DNA of 61,952 nucleotides from an uncultured Pelagibacteraceae bacterium (GCA_902582875.1 CACHTV010000005.1:1-61952), one strand, 5' to 3'. Shown: positions 9,272-18,386, counted from the stretch's first letter. Notes: a model not told the origin generated them from the letters alone. A program made the numbers and translations.

Positions 9272-9391
9272 TTACTTGTTGCAGCAACAAGTTTCGTCTT
9301 CAGGCTTACAAAGGCATTCTCTTGAACCATCGCAAGAACATTTATCGCTTAGGCAATTAGTACATTTGCATTTTGGATTATTGCATCCCAT
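9272..9391 (-). CDS. 39-residue cysteine-rich metallothionein-like peptide
   Basis: Reading from ATG at 9391 to TAA at 9272 gives a 39-residue peptide with 11 cysteines in C-X-C, C-X-X-C and CCC arrangements: MGCNNPKCKCTNC at the start, then KCSCDG, ECLCK and TCCCNK. This density and spacing are typical of metal-thiolate proteins of the bacterial metallothionein type. It contains no aromatic residues. It lies on the same strand directly upstream of cysE and msrB, which would supply cysteine. No strong Shine-Dalgarno is visible. Its reality rests on the composition, which is very unlikely for random AT-rich DNA. Confidence 0.72.
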   Translation of the reverse strand: MGCNNPKCKCTNCLSDKCSCDGSRECLCKPEDETCCCNK

Positions 9392-9571
9392 ACTGTATAT
9401 ATAGTTAGATACTTTAAATTTTCAATGCCTTATTTCTTCTTTTTTGTCGAAGATACTAAAGATAATGTTCTGAAGTTAAAACATTTGAATAAATTCACAA
9501 CTTTTGCACTATTTACAAATTAGATTATCTTGACGTATCATTCTCTTCTATTTAGAAATTAACAATTATCT

Positions 9572-12004
9572 ATGAAATCAAAAGCAAAAGTAGTGGTAGT
9601 GGGTGGAGGAGTAGTTGGAGTTAGCGTCCTTTATCACTTAGCAAAAAAAGGTTGGGCAGACGTAGTTTTAGTTGAGAGAAAAGAATTAACCTCAGGCTCA
9701 ACATGGCACGCTGCTGGTTTATTGCCTTTGTTTAATATGAGCTATTCAGTTGGTCAACTTCATAGGTACGCTGTACAGTTATATAAATCGTTAGAGAAAG
9801 AAACAGGAAAAAATGTTGGATTTAGTGTTGTTTCAAATATTCGCTTAGCCCAAACTCAAGATCGTATGGATGAGTATCACCAATATGCAGGAGTGGCTAA
9901 GACAATTGGAGTTGATGTAAAATTTTTAAAACCTGAACAAGTTAAAGAAATTTGGCCCTTAATTAATACTGAAGGTTTAGTTGGCGCAATACAGCATCCG
10001 GAAGATGGTTACATTCAACCAGCAGATCTTACTCAAGCGATGGCAACTGGTGCAAGAAATCTTGGAGCAGAAATTTATAGAAATACTTCTGTCACTGAAA
10101 TTAAACAAACTAAAGATGGTTGGGTCGTTAAAACTGATAAAGGTGATATTTCTTGTGAACATGTTGTGTCTTGCAGTGGAAACTTCGCTAGACAAACAGG
10201 TCATATGGTTGGATTAGAAATTCCTGTTATTCCAGTAGAACATCAATACATAGTTACTGAACCTCACCCAGAAATTCAAAAAAGAAGGAAAGAAGGAAAG
10301 CCTGAAATGGGGGTGCTGAGAGATAGTGATAACTCTTGGTATATGAGAGAAGAAGCTGGAGGACTTTTACTTGGTCCTTATGAAAAAGGAGCACCTTGTT
10401 GTTATGTTGATGGTCCTTCAAAAGATAGTGAGTATGAGTTGTTTCAAGAAGATTTAGATAGATTAGCTCCTCACATTGAAGGAGCGATTAAAAGAGTTCC
10501 TGCGTTTGGAGAAGTAGGTGTAAAAAAAGTTTATAACGGTGCAATAGCTTACACTCCAGATGGAAATCCTATAGTTGGACCAGCTTGGGGATTAAAGAAT
10601 TTTTGGATTAATGAAGGTCACAGTTTTGGAATTACTGCAGCTGGTGGTGCTGGTTGGCAATTAGCTGAATGGATAATTGATGGAGAACCAACAATTGATA
10701 TGCTGGGAGTAGAACCAAGAAGATATGGTTCATATGCAACTAAATCTTACTTAAAAGCTAAAAATGAAGAAGCGTACGCAAATGTATTTACTGTGCATTA
10801 TCCTGATGAAGAAAGACAAGCAGGTCGACCTTTGAGACAGGCACCTTGTTATGATCGTCTAAAAAAATTAGGAGCGGTATTTGGAGCAAAATTTGGATGG
10901 GAAAGAGCTAACTTTTTTGCAGAAAAAGGAGATAAACAAGAAGATGATTGGTCTTTTAGAAGATCTAAATGGTTTAAGAATGTAGAGAGAGAATGTAAAA
11001 ATGTAAAAGAAAATGTTGGACTTCTAGATATGACTGCATTTGGAAAATGTAGAATTAAAGGTCCAGGAGCAGAAGAATTTTTAGACAAACTTGTTGCAAA
11101 TAAACTCCCCAAAAAAATTGGAAGAATCAACCTTTGTCATGCTTTAAATACAAAAGGTGGAGTGCATTCGGAATTCACTATAATGAGAGAAGCTGAAGAT
11201 AGTTTTTATTTGGTTTCTGCAGGAGCGTTTCAAAGACTTGATCATGACTGGATCCATAAATGGATGCCAAAAGATGGAACTGTTCAATATGAAAATTTAA
11301 CTAATAACATGGGAGTTTTAGTTGTTTCAGGACCTAAGGCAAGACAACTGATGCAAAAAGTTTCTAGATCAGATTTTTCCAATGAGAGATTTAAATGGCT
11401 GAGTGCCCAAAATATTAATATAGGTTTAGCTCCGTGTAGCGCTATGAGGGTTAACTTTGTAGGAGAATTAGGTTGGGAACTACATCATCCAATCGAATAT
11501 CAAAATCATATATTCGATCAATTAATGGAAGCGGGTAAAGAATTTGGATTAAAACCTTATGGTATTAGAGCAATGAATAGTTTAAGGGTAGAAAAATCTT
11601 ATAAATTAGTTGGTACTGAATTATCTATTGAATACTCTCCTTATGAATCAGGTCTAGATAGATTTGTACATCCAAATAAAGGAGATTTTATAGGACGTGC
11701 GGCATTAGACAAATGGAGAGCTAAAGGTTTTTCAAATAAATTAGTTACAATGGAAATTCATGGCATTACTGATGCAGATGTTTTAGGTAATAATCCTATT
11801 TATGATAATGGCTCTGTAGTTGGTAGAGCAACAAGTGGTGATTTTGGTTTTAGAGTAAATAAATCCATTGCTTTGGGCATGGTTAAACCAGAGCTAGCTA
11901 AAGTTGGGCAAAAATTAAAAATAGATATTCTTGGTAAAATGCATGAAGCTTCTATAGTTGAAGAGTCTCCGTATGATGCTGAAAATAAATTGCTGAGAGC
12001 TTAA
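9572..12004 (+). CDS. dimethylglycine dehydrogenase (FAD oxidase plus GcvT-like domain)
   Basis: This 810-residue protein has an N-terminal FAD-binding DAO domain (VVVVGGGVVGVSVLYHLAKKG, with the flavin-attachment context SGSTWHAAGL) and a C-terminal folate-binding aminomethyltransferase (GcvT-like) domain from about residue 400, ending in the GIRAMNSLRVEKSY and GRATSGDFGF motifs. This architecture is that of dimethylglycine or sarcosine dehydrogenase. The etfB and etfA genes follow with no gap, so its electrons go to ETF. Because a separate four-subunit sarcosine oxidase is encoded at 31.4-36.6 kb, dimethylglycine is the better substrate guess. It probably acts in betaine/DMSP-type osmolyte catabolism. 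Confidence 0.87.
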   Translation: MKSKAKVVVVGGGVVGVSVLYHLAKKGWADVVLVERKELTSGSTWHAAGLLPLFNMSYSVGQLHRYAVQLYKSLEKETGKNVGFSVVSNIRLAQTQDRMDEYHQYAGVAKTIGVDVKFLKPEQVKEIWPLINTEGLVGAIQHPEDGYIQPADLTQAMATGARNLGAEIYRNTSVTEIKQTKDGWVVKTDKGDISCEHVVSCSGNFARQTGHMVGLEIPVIPVEHQYIVTEPHPEIQKRRKEGKPEMGVLRDSDNSWYMREEAGGLLLGPYEKGAPCCYVDGPSKDSEYELFQEDLDRLAPHIEGAIKRVPAFGEVGVKKVYNGAIAYTPDGNPIVGPAWGLKNFWINEGHSFGITAAGGAGWQLAEWIIDGEPTIDMLGVEPRRYGSYATKSYLKAKNEEAYANVFTVHYPDEERQAGRPLRQAPCYDRLKKLGAVFGAKFGWERANFFAEKGDKQEDDWSFRRSKWFKNVERECKNVKENVGLLDMTAFGKCRIKGPGAEEFLDKLVANKLPKKIGRINLCHALNTKGGVHSEFTIMREAEDSFYLVSAGAFQRLDHDWIHKWMPKDGTVQYENLTNNMGVLVVSGPKARQLMQKVSRSDFSNERFKWLSAQNINIGLAPCSAMRVNFVGELGWELHHPIEYQNHIFDQLMEAGKEFGLKPYGIRAMNSLRVEKSYKLVGTELSIEYSPYESGLDRFVHPNKGDFIGRAALDKWRAKGFSNKLVTMEIHGITDADVLGNNPIYDNGSVVGRATSGDFGFRVNKSIALGMVKPELAKVGQKLKIDILGKMHEASIVEESPYDAENKLLRA

Positions 12005-12754
12005 ATGAAAATCCTTGTAGCTGTTAAAAGAGTAGTTGATTACAATGTTCAAATCAGAGTTAAAGAAGATGGTTCTGGGGTTCACACTGAAAATGTTAAG
12101 ATGTCAACCAATCCGCCTGATGATAATGCTGTAGAAGAGTCAGTAAAACTTAAAGAATCTGGTAAAGTAAAAGAAGTAGTAGCTATTACAATAGGAGAAG
12201 AAAAAGCTCAAGAAACAGTTAGAAAAGCTTTAGCTGTAGGTGCTGATAGAGGAATACATGTCAAAGCAGATAGTTATATTGAGCCTTTAGGCATTGCAAA
12301 GATTTTAAAAAAAGTAGTTGAAAAAGAAAAACCTGATATGGTTTTTTTAGGTAAACAAGCCATTGATGATGATTGTAATCAAACTGGTCAAATGTTAGCT
12401 GCTATGCTTAATTGGCCACAAGCAACTTTTTCTTCAAAATTAAATTTAAAAGAAAAATCATTAGAAGTGGTAAGAGAAATTGATGAAGGTTTAGAAACTC
12501 TTGAGATCAATTTACCTGCAGTAGTAACTTGTGATTTAAGACTAAATGAACCAAGATTTGCTTCACTTCCAAACATTATGAAGGCGAAAAAAAAACCAAT
12601 GGAACAATTAATTGCTAAAGATATGGGTTTAGATCTTTCTAATAGAATTGAACAATTAAAAGTGGAGGAACCTCCAAAAAGAAAAGCAGGTATTAAAGTT
12701 GCTAATGTAGCAGAGTTAATAAGTAAATTAAAAAATGAGGCTAAAGTTATATAA
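12005..12754 (+). CDS. etfB: electron transfer flavoprotein beta subunit
   Basis: This 249-residue protein is the normal EtfB length. It starts [19 protein letters not shown] and contains the AMP-binding region and the recognition-loop context ([28 protein letters not shown]). It begins on the base after the dehydrogenase stop codon and its stop shares a base with the etfA start (TAATG). As a heterodimer with EtfA it accepts electrons from dimethylglycine dehydrogenase and passes them to ETF-ubiquinone oxidoreductase, encoded 13.9 kb further right. Confidence 0.96.
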   Translation: MKILVAVKRVVDYNVQIRVKEDGSGVHTENVKMSTNPPDDNAVEESVKLKESGKVKEVVAITIGEEKAQETVRKALAVGADRGIHVKADSYIEPLGIAKILKKVVEKEKPDMVFLGKQAIDDDCNQTGQMLAAMLNWPQATFSSKLNLKEKSLEVVREIDEGLETLEINLPAVVTCDLRLNEPRFASLPNIMKAKKKPMEQLIAKDMGLDLSNRIEQLKVEEPPKRKAGIKVANVAELISKLKNEAKVI

Positions 12755-13707
12755 TGCCAGTGTTGTTAATAGCAGAGCATGATAATTCAAAATTAAAACC
12801 GTTTACCTTAAACGCAATAACAGCTGCATCAAAAATAGATCCAGAAATTCATGTTTTAGTTGCAGGTACAAGTTGCGAAAATGTTGCTAAAGAAGTAGCA
12901 AGTGTTCCTCTGGTTAAAAAGGTTTTAACATGTGAGTCACCAAATTATCAAAATTATCTACCAGAAAATTTAGCCCCACTTGTTACAAAAGTTTCAGAAA
13001 AATATGATCATATAGTTGTATCGGCCAATACATTTGGAAAAAATTTTATGCCAAGAGTAGCAGCTGCTTTAGATGTGTCTCAAGTTAGCGATATTATTAA
13101 AGTAAATAGTCCAGATACTTTTGTAAGACCAATTTACGCAGGTAATGCTTTCGCGACTGTAAAAAGTAATGATAAAAAAAAATGTATTACTATACGACCA
13201 ACTTCTTTTGATGCTGCTGAAAAATCTGGTGGCTCAGCTCCAATAGAAAAGGTTACACCTACTGAAGTTCTTAATATTTCTAAATTTATTAAAAGAGAAG
13301 AGACTAAATCTGAAAGACCTGAGCTTGGAACAGCTAGGATAGTTATTTCAGGAGGAAGAGGATTAGAAAGTGGAGAAAATTTTAAATTAATTACTGATAT
13401 TGCAGATAAACTTAATGCAGCTGTTGGAGCATCAAGAGCTGCGGTTGATGCTGGTTACATAAGTAATGACCATCAAGTTGGTCAAACTGGAAAAGTTGTT
13501 GTTCCAGATTTATACATTGCTGTTGGAATCTCTGGAGCAATCCAGCACTTAGCTGGCATGAAAGAGAGTAAAATAATTGTCGCAATTAATAAAGATGGTG
13601 AAGCTCCAATCTTTAGTGTTGCAGATTATGGTTTAGAAGCAGATTTATTTAAAGCTCTTCCAGAATTCTTGGCTGAGTTAAACAAACTTAACACTATTCA
13701 AAAATAA
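12754..13707 (+). CDS. etfA: electron transfer flavoprotein alpha subunit
   Basis: This 317-residue EtfA has the C-terminal FAD-binding signatures [56 protein letters not shown] and [13 protein letters not shown]. It is the last gene of the dehydrogenase-etfBA operon. Its 3' end marks the left border of the accessory island, whose first gene is convergent and ends 18 bases away. Confidence 0.97.
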   Translation: MPVLLIAEHDNSKLKPFTLNAITAASKIDPEIHVLVAGTSCENVAKEVASVPLVKKVLTCESPNYQNYLPENLAPLVTKVSEKYDHIVVSANTFGKNFMPRVAAALDVSQVSDIIKVNSPDTFVRPIYAGNAFATVKSNDKKKCITIRPTSFDAAEKSGGSAPIEKVTPTEVLNISKFIKREETKSERPELGTARIVISGGRGLESGENFKLITDIADKLNAAVGASRAAVDAGYISNDHQVGQTGKVVVPDLYIAVGISGAIQHLAGMKESKIIVAINKDGEAPIFSVADYGLEADLFKALPEFLAELNKLNTIQK

Positions 13708-13725
13708 TTATTTATAAGTCTTATA

Positions 13726-14313
13726 CTAATTGGCTAACTTATTTAGCCACTGCATATATTCTTTTGAAACAATAGCTACTCTTAAGTGATCCTGATATTC
13801 TAGTTTTTTTGACCAATCGTAACAACTTATTAGTACATGATCTACATAATTAAGATTCCCAGATCCAAATATGACATAATAATCGTATGAGTAAGAATCT
13901 TTATCATCTGTATGTACTCGTTTTTCAAAGTCTTTCTTTGGTTGATTTATAAATAAATTAGATAACTCTTTTATAATCTCATCTCTTATTTTAAGACAAG
14001 AATTAATATCATCCTTAAACCATTTTATTCCTTGTATTGATTTGGATGTAAAATTTTGATCAGAAGCTTTGAAAGTCACACTTATTTTATCATATATCCC
14101 AGAAATATTTTTTCCATACTTTTTAAATTCTTTATTTCCTTTTGCTTGTTCTAAAAAATGTGAATTGTTTTTAATTTCACTTTTGTCAAAATGTTTTAAT
14201 AAACTATCACCTAAACTCATTCCTCCTATCTGAAAATCTTTTATATCATCCGCTTGGGATGGACTTATGAAGCATAAGCTAAAAAAAATTATGATTATAA
14301 AAATTTTCTTCAT
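13726..14313 (-). CDS. secreted DDIxDF-family protein, island copy 1 (divergent)
   Basis: This 195-residue protein has a signal peptide (about residues 1-21, cleavage after PSQA). The mature start is DDIKDFQIGGMSLGDSLLKH, the family hallmark but with IGG in place of IEG. The two family cysteines are kept, in INSCLKIRDEI and ISCYDWSKK, and would pair in the periplasm. The mid-protein DKTGKS box seen in most copies is altered to DDKDSYS. It is separated from the other island copies and sits downstream of a Sel1-repeat gene with a 1-base gap. I do not know a function for the family. Confidence 0.82.
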   Translation of the reverse strand: MKKIFIIIIFFSLCFISPSQADDIKDFQIGGMSLGDSLLKHFDKSEIKNNSHFLEQAKGNKEFKKYGKNISGIYDKISVTFKASDQNFTSKSIQGIKWFKDDINSCLKIRDEIIKELSNLFINQPKKDFEKRVHTDDKDSYSYDYYVIFGSGNLNYVDHVLISCYDWSKKLEYQDHLRVAIVSKEYMQWLNKLAN

Positions 14314-14314
14314 T

Positions 14315-14896
14315 TTAAATTGGCTTTGATTTTAAAAGAGTTATATAAAAATCTCTAAGTTTCTGCATTTCTTTTGAGGGATTTTTATTATATTGATTGA
14401 TTTCTATTAATAGCTCATCAGGGTCTGCGTAGCATGTATTATTAGGGTCGAGTTGTTGAGACGCACTTAAAAGCCAAAATCTTTTTGCTTCATTTAAATC
14501 TTGATCTAAATCGGCCAATCCTCCGTAATAAAAAAGACCCATATTATAACTTGCTATAGAACAACCTAAATCAGATGCTTTTTTATTCCAGGCTATTGCC
14601 TCTTCATAATCTTTAGGTGCGCCATACTCTCCTGTAAATAAAAACCATCCAACACTAGTCATGGCGTTTACTTGATTTTGTTCTGCTGCTTTAATGAGGT
14701 ATTCAACTGCTTTCTCATGATCTTCAGGAATATTGTAATCAGGGAAACCATCTAGATACATATTTCCCAGTTCATTTTGTGAAATGGCATCACCTTGATC
14801 AGCTTTTTTTTTAAGATAAGAATGATAATCTTCAGAGTATACACTCGAAGTATTGATTGCAAAAAGAATTAAAAATGCAGTAATAATTCTTTTCAA
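14315..14896 (-). CDS. exported Sel1-like repeat protein
   Basis: This 193-residue protein has a signal peptide (about residues 1-21) and at least three Sel1/TPR-like helical repeats: AISQNELGNMYLDG, NAMTSVGWFLFTGEYG with DYEEAIAWNKKA, and IASYNMGLFYYGG with NEAKRFWLLSA. Sel1 repeats are protein-interaction scaffolds; an exported one probably works in the periplasm. It is embedded between a small membrane protein gene and family copy 1, all on one strand with 1-base gaps, so it belongs to the same operon. Confidence 0.82.
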   Translation of the reverse strand: MKRIITAFLILFAINTSSVYSEDYHSYLKKKADQGDAISQNELGNMYLDGFPDYNIPEDHEKAVEYLIKAAEQNQVNAMTSVGWFLFTGEYGAPKDYEEAIAWNKKASDLGCSIASYNMGLFYYGGLADLDQDLNEAKRFWLLSASQQLDPNNTCYADPDELLIEINQYNKNPSKEMQKLRDFYITLLKSKPI

Positions 14897-14897
14897 T

Positions 14898-15107
14898 TTA
14901 CCCTCTGCTTTTATTTTTTTTTCTTCTTGTAGTTGATTTTTTTTTAGGCAAAGAACTACATAAAGCTAATATGATAATTATAATTAACGGTGAAATCAAA
15001 AGAGCAGGTAAAATCCAATTCCATGGATTTCTATTTTTTGATAACGCTAATCTATAAATTCCATAGTAAAGACCACCTACTACTAAGATTATAATTAACC
15101 ATTCCAT
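14898..15107 (-). CDS. small membrane protein, unknown function
   Basis: This 69-residue protein has two hydrophobic segments (about residues 2-20 and 31-50) and a very basic tail (KKKSTTRRKKNKSRG), so the C-terminus is expected in the cytoplasm. An AAGGAA ribosome-binding site lies a few bases upstream of the ATG. It is followed after 1 base by the Sel1 gene. I do not recognise a family. Confidence 0.6.
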   Translation of the reverse strand: MEWLIIILVVGGLYYGIYRLALSKNRNPWNWILPALLISPLIIIIILALCSSLPKKKSTTRRKKNKSRG

Positions 15108-15131
15108 ATTTTTTCCTTTCTTTAATTAAAA

Positions 15132-15980
15132 TTAATATTCTATATCTAATTGAGTTATAACTTTTTTAACGTTAAATTTTTGATCTTTGAAATAGTTAAT
15201 CCATAAGTTTTTGAGCGAAATGTCTATTTCCTTATTTGTTTCTTTCCTATAATTTAAATAAATCATCTGAAGATCAATACCTTTCCCATTTGGAGATGTA
15301 GCTAAAAGATAGTCTTTATCACTTAAGTTCTTCATAAAATCTTTGAAAGTTGGACACTTTGCATTGCTAGAATTAGCATTACACGCTTTATAAAAAGAAA
15401 GTCTTGTAGTGTTTTGCATTAAATCAGACACAATAATTAACTCCCTAAATGGTTGATTTGAAGCAAAATCTAATTTTGGATTTTGAAAAATATATGCAAT
15501 TGTCTCATAAATATAGCTATAACGAGACTCTTTATTTGTTGAGAAGATTTCATCATATATTTTGTTGGAAGCTAAATAAAACCTTTTAAAATAACTTGAA
15601 AGAACTTTGGAGTTTTCAAACATTGTAGCTTTTTCTTTTTTACTTTTCGAACTACCATTTTTAGGTCGACATTTTGTAAATACAAATGTATTTTCACTAA
15701 ATTTGTTATGATTTATTAAAAAATATGAAAACTTAGTGAAAGGATCATATTTCAAATAGAATTCTTCAGAAAAAACTTGATCTTTAATAAATTCTTTTCT
15801 TGCACTATCAATATCAGTCGTTAAATCCAATAAAATAATTACGTGTCCGTATTTTTCTCTTTCTTTATCACAAAATGTATCTTGATTGATCCCTTTAGGG
15901 ATATTTGGTTTCCCTGCTAAAGAGAACGTAGAGTTAAAAGAAAACAAAATTAAGATACTAATGAGTATTAAATTTTTCAT
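15132..15980 (-). CDS. exported von Willebrand A-like protein
   Basis: This 282-residue protein has a signal peptide (about residues 1-22). It then has the strand-loop HVIILLDLTTDIDSARKEFI, which resembles the first strand and metal-site loop of vWA domains (here DLTTD rather than DxSxS), and a later hydrophobic strand RELIIVSDLMQNT, which resembles the third metal-site region. I recall proteins with LIDxTD and SDMLQN motifs beside coiled-coil membrane proteins, but I cannot name the family. Its start overlaps the upstream membrane-protein gene by 23 bases, so the two products probably work together. Confidence 0.68.
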   Translation of the reverse strand: MKNLILISILILFSFNSTFSLAGKPNIPKGINQDTFCDKEREKYGHVIILLDLTTDIDSARKEFIKDQVFSEEFYLKYDPFTKFSYFLINHNKFSENTFVFTKCRPKNGSSKSKKEKATMFENSKVLSSYFKRFYLASNKIYDEIFSTNKESRYSYIYETIAYIFQNPKLDFASNQPFRELIIVSDLMQNTTRLSFYKACNANSSNAKCPTFKDFMKNLSDKDYLLATSPNGKGIDLQMIYLNYRKETNKEIDISLKNLWINYFKDQKFNVKKVITQLDIEY

Positions 15981-17418
15981 GTAACTCCCTTTGTTTATCT
16001 ACTGATAATTTTTGGATCTGTTCAATTTCTTTCTCAGCTTGTTTAAATTTCTGATCTATACCCTCATCGATCGCTAATTTTTTCTTTTCTCTTTGTTCAT
16101 CAGTCATATAATGAAAGGCTACATCAGGAAAAACTTTTACTGGATCTTTTGATTCATCTGGTAAAGAAAATTTATCCTTAAAATACTTAGGAGCATCAGT
16201 TTTTCTAACCCGAATATTTTCTTTTCGATATTCATTGATTATATGATCACTTTTTCTCTCTACTGCCTTAGCTTTCTGCTCAAATTCTACAAATTCTTTT
16301 TGGATCATGTTTGTATTTGTGTCCCAATAAGCCAATTCATTCTTTCTAATATCGTCAAATACTTTTTGAAGTTGATTTCCACTTTTAGAGAATATTTCTG
16401 ATATATCCTTAGCGTAACTACTAAAAGTTTTTCTAATATCCTCTTTATACTTATTTACTCTTTTACCAACATTCCCGTATTCAGGATATGTATCATTATA
16501 AGTGAATCCATCCATTATTGAAATAAAAGCAAAAGTAAGTCCTACAAAAGTTAAAATTGTACCCGTAAAAACAAACGAAATATCATCACTCCATGGTTTT
16601 ATTACTGAAGACATTATTTCATTAATCTCTTGAGCTTTTAATTTTGTTGCTTCTGTAGCACCATCGCCATATTGTCTCTCAAAGACCTCCCCCGCTTTTG
16701 ATCTAAAAGCGCCAAGACAAGCATTTACATAAACTATAAAAACTACAAAGAGAGATGAAAAAAAACCAAAAAGAATTCTTTTTGTTTTTTCAAGATGTGT
16801 AATTTTTTTAAATATATAATAACCAACTAAACCTGAGGCAATGACGTTTAAAAATGCTACACTTATTGCAACAGCCACTCCTTCTGCTAGTCCTCCAACT
16901 AATTTTTCATTAATCATGAAGCCATTTAAAATAGACTCAAATATAAATAAAAAGAATATTAAACCAACTGCCTTAATTGTTTTTCCTGTATCAGCAAAAT
17001 TTGGTTCTCTTCCCTGTAATTGATGATATTTTTGAAACTGTTTTTGCTCTTCTTTAAAAGTATCATAATTACTTTTCAAGTCTCTTAATTTCATTTCTTT
17101 TTCAGTAATCAAATTATGAAAGTCAGATTCTAATTTATTAACAATTGGTTCAAAATGATTTTGTTTTAAGTGACTTGATAGTTGATTTTGTTTTTCCTCT
17201 GTAATTGTAAGGTGCTCTCTTAAAGCTGTAGTATTATTTTCTAAATATGTTGAACATTCTTGTGTAATTTCATTTTCTGTTACTGATAAACCTACAGAAT
17301 TAGTAGTTGGCTCATCACCCATAGCATCTCTTTTAGCCTTTTCTCTAATTTCATGTTTTTTTTCTATATTTTCAACATTAAAGTGGCTCCATTTAAATTT
17401 ATCATTCATTTTATTCAT
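15958..17418 (-). CDS. multi-pass membrane protein with long coiled-coil arms
   Basis: This 486-residue protein has an N-terminal coiled-coil region (about residues 55-135), four hydrophobic segments (about 148-168, 180-203, 214-236 and 278-302), and a long charged C-terminal coiled coil (about 320-486, many E/K/Q). No enzyme motif is visible. The gene overlaps the vWA-like gene by 23 bases. Small membrane protein genes lie upstream on the same strand. The layout suggests an inner-membrane scaffold that holds the secreted vWA-like partner; that is inference. Confidence 0.68.
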   Translation of the reverse strand: MNKMNDKFKWSHFNVENIEKKHEIREKAKRDAMGDEPTTNSVGLSVTENEITQECSTYLENNTTALREHLTITEEKQNQLSSHLKQNHFEPIVNKLESDFHNLITEKEMKLRDLKSNYDTFKEEQKQFQKYHQLQGREPNFADTGKTIKAVGLIFFLFIFESILNGFMINEKLVGGLAEGVAVAISVAFLNVIASGLVGYYIFKKITHLEKTKRILFGFFSSLFVVFIVYVNACLGAFRSKAGEVFERQYGDGATEATKLKAQEINEIMSSVIKPWSDDISFVFTGTILTFVGLTFAFISIMDGFTYNDTYPEYGNVGKRVNKYKEDIRKTFSSYAKDISEIFSKSGNQLQKVFDDIRKNELAYWDTNTNMIQKEFVEFEQKAKAVERKSDHIINEYRKENIRVRKTDAPKYFKDKFSLPDESKDPVKVFPDVAFHYMTDEQREKKKLAIDEGIDQKFKQAEKEIEQIQKLSVDKQRELHEKFNTH

Positions 17419-17483
17419 AAGTTATTTCACCATAATTTTTGTGTTAAGAAAACCCTTTCTATTTAATTGTTTTAAGTTATTTT

Positions 17484-17729
17484 TCATATATTCATCAAAT
17501 CCTCTGAATTATTTTTAATTATTTCATCTACCTTTCTTCTAATATTTGAATTTGTTCTATCTTGAATATACGTAGCACTTAATTTTAAAATAGGTGATCC
17601 ATTTTTAAGATATCTGAAATTATCTGATGAATTTAGTGCAATGCTTGCTAAAGAAATTGTATAAAACAAAATTCCAAATTTTCCTAAAGAGATAATCAAT
17701 CTAATAATTGAGGATATAAATGAATTCAT
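17484..17729 (-). CDS. small membrane protein, unknown function
   Basis: From the ATG at 17729 this is an 81-residue protein with one hydrophobic stretch (about residues 4-30) and a polar C-terminus (SNIRRKVDEIIKNN). Earlier in-frame starts at 17786 and 17798 would overlap the preceding gene. I chose 17729 because a GGGGAG ribosome-binding site lies 11 bases upstream and because the longer form would read through a hairpin. The SPILKLSATYIQDR segment is not a motif I recognise. Confidence 0.5.
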   Translation of the reverse strand: MNSFISSIIRLIISLGKFGILFYTISLASIALNSSDNFRYLKNGSPILKLSATYIQDRTNSNIRRKVDEIIKNNSEDLMNI

Positions 17730-17740
17730 TTTGAATTTAT

Positions 17741-17767
17741 CTCCCCTTTTTATTTCAAAGGGGAGAG
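17741..17767 (-). repeat. hairpin between two small membrane-protein genes
   Basis: A 10-bp perfect inverted repeat (TCTCCCCTTT and AAAGGGGAGA, loop of 7) lies just past the stop of the 17776-17988 gene. On the minus strand the distal arm contains the GGGGAG that would serve as ribosome-binding site for the next gene. It could therefore act as an attenuator or a translation-blocking hairpin that sets the ratio of the two products. Confidence 0.6.
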
Positions 17768-17775
17768 TAAAATAT

Positions 17776-17988
17776 TTAGTCGCCATCCTTTCCAACACTC
17801 ATTAATGTTGCGCCAAGAAATCCAAAGATCATTGGGGAAAATCTTGATGCTGCGCCCATAAAGCTTGTTAGATTTACTCCAGCCCATGACAGTGCAAAAT
17901 CTGCAATTGCAAAAGCAACTAATAAAAACCCTAGTATTTGCAATACTGAAGTACTATTCGTATCTTCTTGTACTTTTACTTTTCTCAT
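17776..17988 (-). CDS. small membrane protein, first gene of the vWA-like operon
   Basis: From the ATG at 17988 this is a 70-residue protein with two hydrophobic segments (about residues 13-32 and 45-65, the latter FSPMIFGFLGATLMSVG). A strong AAGGAG lies 6 bases upstream of this ATG. The in-frame ATG at 18015 has that Shine-Dalgarno inside its coding sequence, so the shorter form is preferred. It faces a large palindrome and the oppositely oriented caspase operon. Function is unknown; its strong ribosome-binding site suggests abundant synthesis. Confidence 0.6.
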   Translation of the reverse strand: MRKVKVQEDTNSTSVLQILGFLLVAFAIADFALSWAGVNLTSFMGAASRFSPMIFGFLGATLMSVGKDGD

Positions 17989-18037
17989 TTTTGTCTCCTT
18001 TGTTTTTGTTTTCATGATTGAGATATAGTTGTTATTT

Positions 18038-18125
18038 AAAAAAATTCTTGTCCAGGTTTAGATTGGAAATTGGACAAAAATTTTTAGTCCAAAATCTAGA
18101 AGATATTTGGACAAGAAATTTTTTT
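18038..18125. repeat. 88-bp nested palindrome between divergent island operons
   Basis: Three inverted-repeat pairs are nested around one centre near 18081. The outer arms AAAAAAATTCTTGTCCA (18038-18054) and TGGACAAGAAATTTTTTT (18108-18125) differ by one inserted base. The middle arms are TAGATT (18059-18064) and AATCTA (18093-18098). The inner arms are TTGGAC (18070-18075) and GTCCAA (18087-18092), with an AAAAATTTTT core. The GGACA/TGTCC element thus occurs four times. It lies between the starts of the minus-strand vWA-like operon and the plus-strand caspase operon, a position fitting an operator or a structured leader. Confidence 0.8.
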
Positions 18126-18146
18126 AAAATTCTCTATATTTAAGTT

Positions 18147-18380
18147 ATGAAAAAAATATTTGTTTTATTATTAACTTTTAGCATGTGGTCTAGTCCATTA
18201 TATGCTTCAAAAATGAATGATTTATTAGAGCAAAATTTTAAAATTGTTAAAACTGAGATTGTTAAATTTGAAAGAGCTGCGGTAAAAATTTTCACTCTCA
18301 AAAAGTATAAAACTATTTATATTTGCTCTCAAGAGATCAGAGTCTATGGTTTGCGTGATTCAGAATGTAATAAACCTTAA
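18147..18380 (+). CDS. small secreted protein, unknown function
   Basis: This 77-residue protein has a signal peptide (about residues 1-20, cleavage after LYA). The mature part, about 57 residues, has two cysteines (ICSQEI and SECNK) that could form a disulfide, and a basic character. It is the first gene after the palindrome, ahead of a small lipoprotein and the caspase-like gene on the same strand. I do not recognise a family. Confidence 0.6.
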   Translation: MKKIFVLLLTFSMWSSPLYASKMNDLLEQNFKIVKTEIVKFERAAVKIFTLKKYKTIYICSQEIRVYGLRDSECNKP

Positions 18381-18386
18381 TTTAAG

